From contig CAIIXF020000005.1 of the NCBI GenBank assembly GCA_903813345.2, forward strand, positions 8,251,375-8,315,374: a stretch of DNA of 64,000 nucleotides, given 5' to 3'. Under the pieces are notes generated by a model. It saw nothing but the letters and a program-made list of their open reading frames with translations, was not told the DNA's origin and made no database searches. Below are positions 59,901 through 64,000 of this stretch, piece by piece (within the stretch, counting starts at the first letter, position 1; each line of letters opens with the position of its first letter). Position numbers and translations under genes: made by a program. The DNA comes from Owenia fusiformis (Eukaryota; Annelida; Polychaeta; Sabellida; Oweniidae).

Positions 59901-62900
59901 ATCCAGGTGTTGAAGCTTTTGCTGATGATGCCCAAATATAGAGAATAAAGCCTTCCAAGGTTGGCTTGTATTGGTTGAAATCCGGAATATTTCATATAAT
60001 AGTGACATAACCTCTAAATATATGTTCTTCCAGGGTGTTGAAGCTCTTGCTAATGAGCTTATAGAAGTTACCTCAAAAGAAAAGTACATGGGAGAGAAGG
60101 TACATGTTGCTATATTTGTATTCATAGCTCCTGAATTAAGTGTCCACCTAGAACGTTGTGTCTGTTTCATAAGTATAAGTCATCCCATAATAATTTACAA
60201 CAATTATGTACAAATATCACTCCATATTTTTCTCTTGATTTGTGAGTTGGAAAACTATTTTCAGTATGCATCTGAAACATAATTCCATGATCTGACTACA
60301 ATCAAAATATAAGCTAGTTTTATAGTTTGGCTATAATTACAATATTTCGATAACAGACATTCACCCATCATCATTTTTTAACCTCCAGAATAAACCAAAC
60401 TGTGATACATATGTACTTCAAAATAAAATCTTCAAATTAGTCATTTTGGCAGTGTTTAGTGTTTACCTTATTGCTCTCTTTTATCATCATATTCATTGTC
60501 ATTTACATTATTATCATTCATCGTGAGTTTTCTTCACACAGGTACCTGAAGTATGGCTGAGCTTTGAGAAGAAACTTTTAACCATTCGTAAAGAAAGTGT
60601 AGTTGAGCTCACCCGTGTGTCGGAAATTGCAGTGGAGTGTGGCATCATGGAAATGGATGAGGTGTGTTTTATTCCTTTACTTTGTCCTATCTGACGCTGA
60701 CCTGTTTCACCAGTTAAAGGAGTAGTTTACCCAGAAATCTTCATTTTTAGAATAGCTTGAAAGTGAAGCTTAGTAGATAAGTAGGGCAAATGACTCTTTC
60801 CTAAAATAACAGTGAAATTAATTGCACACATAAATATGAGAAAGATACCTGAGCATCTGTTTAACAATAAATCATGAATTATCTTATCTTCATTATAATT
60901 ATATGTGCATGTTTTAGCTCCTTCAAGCAGTTGCCTTCCTACACGACCTTGGTTCCATCGTCTACTTCAACAACAAAGCACTTAGAGACAAAGTTATCCT
61001 CAACCCACAGTGGATTGTTGATGTCATGGCATGTGTTGTCAATGTACATGATAGCCCAATTAAGGTAACTGAAGAATATGTGTGCCAATTTGTCTGTTTT
61101 TTCTCAAAACTGGTTATGATTATGCAATACATATATGAAATGCTTATTCAATGTTGTGGTCAGATGTGTGTCACAAATGATATTTAATTTACATATCTTA
61201 GGTTCAACTATTCATGATTTGTCTATAATAACTGATGGATGGAAGAGGAATCCACATGTAAGAGTTCATCATTGATTGACAACATGTAATGTTGTATAGA
61301 GATGTATTAAAAGATACACAAAATATTAGAACATATTCTACAGTATACCACAACTAAACTTCAAACATACAGTACATGAACAACTACCCATACCAGGTCC
61401 AAAATCAGAATGGTGAAAAATTGCATGATTTTGAATAATTTTGGCCAGGGGGAGAGGTTTGCTTGCACCCTCTGAATTCCCCGGCTACGAATCCTGACTA
61501 CTGAAAATACTGAGTTATTTGATCTGACAATAATGTATCATTTTCTTTTAGGATGGGAAACTTCTCCACAAAGACAAGGCTACAATCTGGCACGCCTATC
61601 CCCCTGATTTACATGATTGGCTACTGAAACTCACTGAGGTATTTGACCTAACGTTCCCTCTGAACAATGAGGAGGCACACTTGGTACCCTGCCTTCTACC
61701 TGAAGATGATCCTCCTGTAAGTACGCACTAAGCACTACTGTATATTTCAGATGAAATTTCCATTTGAAAAATACATTTACTGATATTGTCATCTTTTTTT
61801 ATCTACAACATGATAATGCAGGTAGTTTATATGAAAACCCTTTAAGTGGAATACAGAATTTTGTTTTATTTCAGTTTGAATGGCCTGATATCTCAAATGA
61901 TCCTGATATGCACAGAAATAGGATGCTATATAACTTTGAATATCTCCCTGGAGGTCTATTCAATAGATTGCAGGTAAGCAGATATGTTTTATGGTTTTGT
62001 ATGTGAAACAATAGTTCAACCTTTTCAGGCATGTATGATTTTCTGTTCTGTCACCATCAAGAAACATTTTGTTGTTAACAACCATTTTTGTGACCGCATT
62101 GCGCAGTGGGTAACAGGCATCAGTAGTCAGTCGGTCAGCATCTGTAACAAACTGTCACACATTTGTTACTATTTCCAGTGACTTACTATTTGGTGACATT
62201 TTTTTCATGTAAATGCCTCTTTTGTATTTCTATTACCATTTAGAAAATGAAGTTCTTTCCATGAACCTCTGAATAATGTTTTTTTTTTTTATTTACTCAT
62301 ATTTATTTATATCAATATAATGTATTTTATAAGAAGCTCCTCAATCGCTTCAGCATTATAGCGGAGCAAGTAAAACAAAAATGTAATACTTATTATTTTT
62401 TATGATGTATTCAATATTGAATTTAAACAACTACAGTACTATAATACATTGTTTTGGTTTCTTCATTTCAGGTTCGCCTGTATCAGTTCTCAGATAGTTT
62501 TGTGATCTGGAAGAAAGGATCCATCCTGAAGAAACGAAATCACATAGCCCTCATGTCAACCATTAAGTAAGAAAACAGTTGCCTTGGAAATGAGTCCCTT
62601 TCTTTTAGTTACTGTTTAGTTTGAGAATTGAAAAGCACATAACCCTTGAATTCTTTTTGCCATAAAACAGTTAGATTTTTTATCACTATCTGTAGGTCTT
62701 GTATACTCCTGATCTTTTAAAATCACATTGTGTAATATCAAGTTCTTTATGTGTTGCAAACGTGATATCTCAATGATGCTTATTTCTCATATCTAGTTTA
62801 TCCAATGAAAACCATATAGTGTTTCTAAAGTATGTGCTCAGTAGAAATATATGTAAACAAATAAATAATGTACTTTATTCATGTTTTCAGTGGAAACACA

Positions 62901-64000
62901 GTGCTGGTGAAAGTACAAGGGCCTCGACCTGAAAACATTCTGTTTATGATCCATGAGGTCCTAGAGACTCTTATTGCAGAGTCATTTAATGGTGTAACCT
63001 ATACAATGATGATTCCTTGCATGGACTGCATAAAGGCGGTTAGTATAGTAAAACCTGTCTATGTGATACCTCTAAAAAGTGTTCCACTGTGTGTGAGGTG
63101 TTCCACTTATACAGGTCCATTTAACATTAAGTCAGTTGGTCTTGGAACTCTGAAAAAAGTTAAAGTTAAAAAGTGAAGCTAGACAATGCAAGGACACAAA
63201 TATAGAAACAAAGGAATCTCATGCAATTTGAGAGCACATTAATCTGGGCTACATTTAGTAAACCTAACTTGACATAACCAGTGCTCTAGACATTTATTGC
63301 AAGCTCCAGATGTAGCACGGTAACTACTTTTTAGATTTTAGCACTGTTAGATACATACATATTAATATGGTGAAAGAATCATTCTACACTTCAACCATGC
63401 AACTTGAAATATTTAACTTCAACTGGACCTCAGAAATGAAAGTACTTTTAATAACATGTTATATTATATAATGCTTTAAATGCTTTGAATTATAGGGGAT
63501 GTCTGAGCCAACTATGATACCAGTTGGGAAAATCAAGCAAGCATCAGACATGAAAGTACCATTTCTCCAGTGCTATGATAGATTCCATACTCTCTCCATC
63601 AGTGAGATTCAAGGTACAGTATGCTAGTATTGTTACTATCCAAATATCTATGTTTTAAAGAAAAATTAATTTGCACATCATTAAACCCAGATAGAAAGGT
63701 GATGCATGCTTGAGACTCTTATGGAGCTTGTTTGAATATCTTAATTGCTTACAATAGAAAAATTTAATGAGTTTGAATTACATGGACAAAATGTATTCAA
63801 TATTCAATTTGTGTTTAATAGGAGTTACTATGGCTAAAAGTACAATTTACATATATAGACATATGAAATATGTAAAATACAATGTAATACATTTTAGGAT
63901 CTGTACCTCCGGACAACAGTGCTGATTTTGACATCCATCTTGAGCGCTGCCTACATGAGCTTAATGACCTTCGTTATGGCCTCTCAACAGATATATTTAT
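38235..64000 (+). CDS. Giant ROCO protein with duplicated LRR-Roc-COR modules and an MBT repeat (3' end outside window)
   Basis: 41 coding exons can be joined without a frame break, giving about 2,123 codons before the window ends inside exon 41. Order: N-terminal LRR (about 50-130), degenerate Roc (about 205-400), degenerate COR (about 420-705), beta-rich linker (706-887), MBT repeat (888-1003), linker (1005-1190), LRRs (about 1190-1620), intact Roc GTPase (about 1620-1790), COR (about 1793-2055), then an unassigned tail. ROCO proteins are large GTPases (LRRK1/2, MFHAS1, DAPK1 relatives) that work as dimers through Roc-COR in membrane, cytoskeletal and immune signalling. An in-frame TAG at 38223 lies just upstream of the first ATG. 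The leader exon starts at an acceptor at 38188. No kinase domain is seen inside the window, though one could follow. Not orthologous to a named gene as far as I can tell. Confidence 0.92.
39273..42254 (+). CDS. ROCO gene exons 3-9: degenerate Roc (pseudo-GTPase) domain
   Basis: Exons 39273-39573, 39767-39912, 40308-40427, 40695-40762, 41186-41285, 41507-41615 and 42127-42254. From residue 205 the sequence lines up with the intact Roc at residue 1620. The P-loop GLGGAGKT (1625-1632) is matched by HMEKEYKS (210-217), so all four glycines are gone while the Lys-Ser pair stays. DFAGQ is replaced (VFECHQD region) and THAD becomes SSES. Hydrophobic strands match (AVCVII with AVYLLL, EIVIQ with PIIIVG), and the end helix matches well: LPKAVIDMKIKLDLYKKE with VPEVWLSFEKKLLTIRKE. 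It probably cannot bind GTP in the usual way. Confidence 0.75.
42579..44940 (+). CDS. ROCO gene exons 10-13: first, diverged COR domain
   Basis: Exons 42579-42905, 43393-43582, 44324-44475 and 44779-44940. LHYLHCMGDILLFKDD and LNPELLQSIL match AFLHDLGSIVYFNN and LNPQWIVDVM of the second COR. VLLWDKGIVKEIGGVVLAVK matches FVIWKKGSILKKRNHIALMS. STYCQMLQSTLQRFNCIF matches MIHEVLETLIAESFNGV. Both copies then have a CxxC pair (CGVC here, CMDC in the second). COR mediates ROCO dimerisation. Exon 11's donor is GTGTGT and gives phase 1, restoring codon GAT at the join to exon 12. Confidence 0.75.
45139..46088. repeat. 47-bp hairpin minisatellite in a ROCO intron (exons 13-14)
   Basis: About 21 tandem units of the type ACTAACCATTGCCCACTTG followed by TACCACAAGTGCATGCTCTATGACCTGA in pieces. 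Each full unit holds the inverted pair CACTTGT/ACAAGTG around a 3-base loop. Shorter units of about 41 bases have TATCAGTTG in place of the second arm, losing the hairpin, and these increase in number toward the right end. Non-coding. Confidence 0.93.
46148..47587 (+). CDS. ROCO gene exons 14-17: beta-rich linker before the MBT repeat
   Basis: Exons 46148-46394, 46759-46828, 46988-47072 and 47444-47587 (residues 706-887). Two stretches look alike: CIIKFPQHELSAGDTLNL and FEFKENQLNIGDNLKLQL, each followed by short alternating hydrophobic strands (LFAFGKNEIQLSILDISL, FNLRIFQNGVEIG). This suggests a pair of beta-sandwich (Ig-like) repeats. No family is recognised. Phases join cleanly (1, 2, 0, 0). 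Confidence 0.8.
47815..49336 (+). CDS. ROCO gene exons 18-20: MBT repeat (methyl-lysine reader)
   Basis: Exons 47815-47905, 48640-48816 and 49254-49336, residues 888-1004. The pieces VGMRLEAKDRKTPSLICVAT, YLIHFDGWSTGYDYW, DIHPIGYQK and WTWESYLESIDAEPVP are textbook malignant-brain-tumour (MBT) signatures as in L3MBTL, SFMBT and SCML proteins. The aromatic cage that binds mono- and dimethyl-lysine is complete: D905, F932, W935 and Y939 with the family spacing F-x2-W-x3-Y. The exon 18 donor (A|GTGAGT at 47906) and exon 19 acceptor (48639) restore a Thr codon, giving VATIT as expected for the family. MBT repeats are normally found in chromatin proteins, two to four in a row. Here there is one. 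Confidence 0.9.
47893..48455. repeat. 42-bp minisatellite made of repeated exon 18 / 5' splice site
   Basis: Fourteen units, the first starting inside exon 18 and containing its real donor. The unit reads GTGGTAACAATAAGTGAGT then ACATGAACAAACTCTTCATAAAT. Each carries AATAA|GTGAGT (the last has GTGAGG). The period is 42 bases, 14 codons, and the frame stays open as TISEYMNKLFINVV. The third unit lacks two bases, which breaks the frame. Variants such as ACTAACTC show normal minisatellite drift. Confidence 0.95.
49926..51281. mobile_element. 1.36-kb inverted-repeat transposon in the ROCO intron after the MBT exons
   Basis: Ends TAAAGGCCCGGTCACACCG and the exact kind of complement CGGTGTGACCGGGCCTTTA. 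The arms are GC-rich with many AGCGTTGG/TTTAGCGG words and pair imperfectly (GGAGCGTTCCTTGAACGTTG on the left, its complement on the right). The middle is AT-rich without a transposase. TA (or TAA/TTA) lies at the borders. Such GGCCCGGTCACAC ends are familiar from non-autonomous DNA elements of marine invertebrates, but I cannot fix the superfamily. Confidence 0.85.
51752..53927 (+). CDS. ROCO gene exons 21-24: linker after the MBT repeat
   Basis: Exons 51752-51836, 52839-53084, 53226-53356 and 53853-53927 (residues 1005-1183). Phases 1, 1, 0, 0 join without a break. Contents such as FREQNTYRNPKIGLRQCISD and LPEGDLYTLLMHPSMS are well-formed protein, but no domain is recognised. Exon 21's acceptor could be at 51751, or six bases further in at the next CAG, which would drop two residues. 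Confidence 0.75.
51837..52104. repeat. 134-bp tandem duplication starting at a ROCO 5' splice site
   Basis: The first 134 bases of the intron after exon 21 are repeated almost unchanged directly behind themselves (GTATATGTAATAGTTC at 51841 and 51975). The copies differ only at their ends and by a few bases, so the event is recent. Non-coding. Confidence 0.85.
54041..54757. repeat. Inverted pair of CAACCCCAGT minisatellites around a repeat relic
   Basis: At 54041-54183 about ten units of CTCAACCCCAGTAAAA or CTCAACCCCAAGT. At 54699-54757 their complement (GGGGTTGAGTTTTACTGGGG). The 515-base interior contains a one-ended copy (54290-54440) of the GGCGTAGCCA element seen at 23030. Intron between ROCO exons 24 and 25. 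Confidence 0.85.
54934..57676 (+). CDS. ROCO gene exons 25-29: second LRR block
   Basis: Exons 54934-55545, 55986-56109, 56586-56728, 56900-57023 and 57524-57676 (residues 1184-1568). Leucine-rich repeats of the LxxLxLxxNxLxxLP type: LQQLQLVNCQLETLPDNA, LKLLNLKGNNMKALPPSM, LEELDISNNKFSSLSDN, LKKINISKNLFEAIPDTL, LNVLMANCCKIGSIPSSI, LHTLELQMLHIRELPDSL. After an insert that interrupts the solenoid (about 1450-1525), more repeats follow: LKALKLSHQALTLVPDTI, LTHIDVSHNPQLLSLP. This is the usual LRR neighbour of Roc in metazoan ROCO proteins. Confidence 0.93.
57089..57256. mobile_element. 168-bp MITE with CAGTAAAACCTGT ends
   Basis: Begins CAGTAAAACCTGTGTACAGG and ends AGACAGGTTTTACTG, imperfect complements. 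GAACACC/GGTGTTC is mirrored just inside. Lone relatives of one end occur at 21412, 52237 and 63048. Intron between ROCO exons 28 and 29. Confidence 0.65.
57899..57960 (-). pseudogene. tRNA-like pseudogene, first copy
   Basis: Carries the A-box region of the second copy but has GGTTTGATTCC in place of a standard B box, and the acceptor stem start is replaced by ATCATTATA. Probably inactive. Confidence 0.55.
58103..58168 (-). pseudogene. tRNA-like sequence with intact A and B boxes
   Basis: On the minus strand GGCTTTA, then TAGCTCAGTCGGTAGAGC (A box) and GGTTCGATTCC (B box), at normal tRNA spacing. The D and T arms can form, but the anticodon stem does not pair (GACTTCGGATACAAG) and the 3' acceptor strand does not complement GGCTTTA. 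It is therefore a tRNA-derived promoter, not a working tRNA. Confidence 0.65.
58418..60099 (+). CDS. ROCO gene exons 30-33: intact Roc GTPase domain
   Basis: Exons 58418-58610, 59046-59220, 59505-59741 and 60034-60099 (residues 1569-1792). The Ras-like motifs are complete: P-loop GLGGAGKT (1625-1632) followed by S, G3 DFAGQ (1679-1683), G4 THAD (1736-1739, as THxD in other ROCO proteins). FFLSNRAVYLLLWN and APIIIVGTHAD are the typical core strands. The P-loop is split by a phase-2 intron right after GKT. This module should bind and slowly hydrolyse GTP. A polybasic KRTK precedes it. Confidence 0.95.
59886..59950 (+). pseudogene. Relic duplicate of ROCO exon 33
   Basis: In the intron before exon 33, AAATATATGTCATCCAG followed by GTGTTGAAGCTTTTGCTGAT mirrors AAATATATGTTCTTCCAG and GTGTTGAAGCTCTTGCTAAT of the real acceptor and exon. 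The copy reads VEAFADDAQI then stops, so it cannot replace exon 33 without truncating the protein. Confidence 0.55.
60542..64000 (+). CDS. ROCO gene exons 34-41: COR domain and unfinished C-terminal part
   Basis: Exons 60542-60661, 60918-61064, 61552-61716, 61875-61973, 62472-62566, 62891-63038, 63496-63613 and 63898 to the edge. COR signatures: FLHDLGSIVYFNNKAL, VILNPQWIVDVMACVV, LVPCLLPEDDPP, YNFEYLPGGLFNRLQVRLYQ, IWKKGSILKKRNHIALMS, ENILFMIHEVLETLI, and a final PCMDC pair. After it comes a stretch (VPFLQCYDRFHTLSISEIQ, FDIHLERCLHELNDLRY) that has no assigned domain and is cut by the window end. Donor GTTAGT is used after exon 39. No kinase motif is reached. Confidence 0.92.
61395..61500. 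repeat. Dispersed repeat copy (GGCCAGGGGGAG family)
   Basis: Shares AATGGTGAAAAATTGCATG, TTTTGGCCAGGGGGAGAGG and a CCCTCTGAATTCCCC block with the element at 2735-2935. Intron between ROCO exons 35 and 36. Confidence 0.45.

Noticed and set aside
60542-64000. Protein kinase domain (LRRK-like) after COR
   Set aside because: No glycine loop, VAIK, HRD or DFG motif appears before the window ends, so LRRK identity cannot be claimed.

Overview
This is a window of an AT-rich animal genome. Genes are split by many introns with GT-AG borders, introns are long, and small transposons and minisatellites are abundant. The proteins are metazoan: a class A GPCR, an IGFBP/Kazal/Ig secreted protein, a TNF-receptor-like protein with a death domain, and a giant ROCO protein. 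Sea-urchin-like foldback elements and the gene repertoire suggest a marine invertebrate, possibly a deuterostome such as an echinoderm or hemichordate. The species cannot be named from the sequence alone.

Layout. 1-2.5 kb: one intronless orphan GPCR (+). 4.9-10.6 kb: two broken pieces of a repetitive minus-strand gene (a basic N-terminal piece and a PHD-like zinc-finger piece), separated by two inverted arrays of a 109-bp repeat. 11.2-15.7 kb: a 4.4-kb foldback element with arms of about 1.45 kb and a GC-rich minisatellite core. 18.6-22.2 kb (-): a four-exon IGFBP7/KAZALD1-like secreted protein. 27.1-32.2 kb (-): a seven-exon type I receptor with one BCMA-like cysteine-rich domain, a transmembrane helix, a coiled-coil tail and a C-terminal death domain. 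Its first intron carries another inverted minisatellite and a 754-bp TTAA MITE. 36.6-37.2 kb: a probable divergent promoter for that receptor and the next gene. 38.2 kb to the window end (+): one ROCO gene, 41 coding exons visible and about 2,123 codons, running off the right edge.

The main discovery is the architecture of the ROCO gene: LRR - degenerate Roc (P-loop lost) - degenerate COR - beta-rich linker - MBT repeat with all four methyl-lysine cage residues - LRR - intact Roc GTPase - COR. The two LRR-Roc-COR blocks align to each other and share intron positions, so they appear to be an internal tandem duplication, with the first copy decayed to a pseudo-GTPase. I know of no described ROCO protein with an MBT reader. 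Inside the MBT coding region, the exon/intron boundary itself has been amplified into a 42-bp minisatellite with 14 copies of the same 5' splice site.

A second theme is inverted pairs of minisatellites, seen four times (5.3/9.4 kb, 12.7/13.1 kb, 33.2/33.7 kb, 54.0/54.7 kb). They resemble foldback transposons whose terminal inverted repeats are built of tandem subrepeats. The two signalling genes (death-domain receptor and ROCO GTPase) lie head to head and may share a promoter. A shared pathway is only a speculation.
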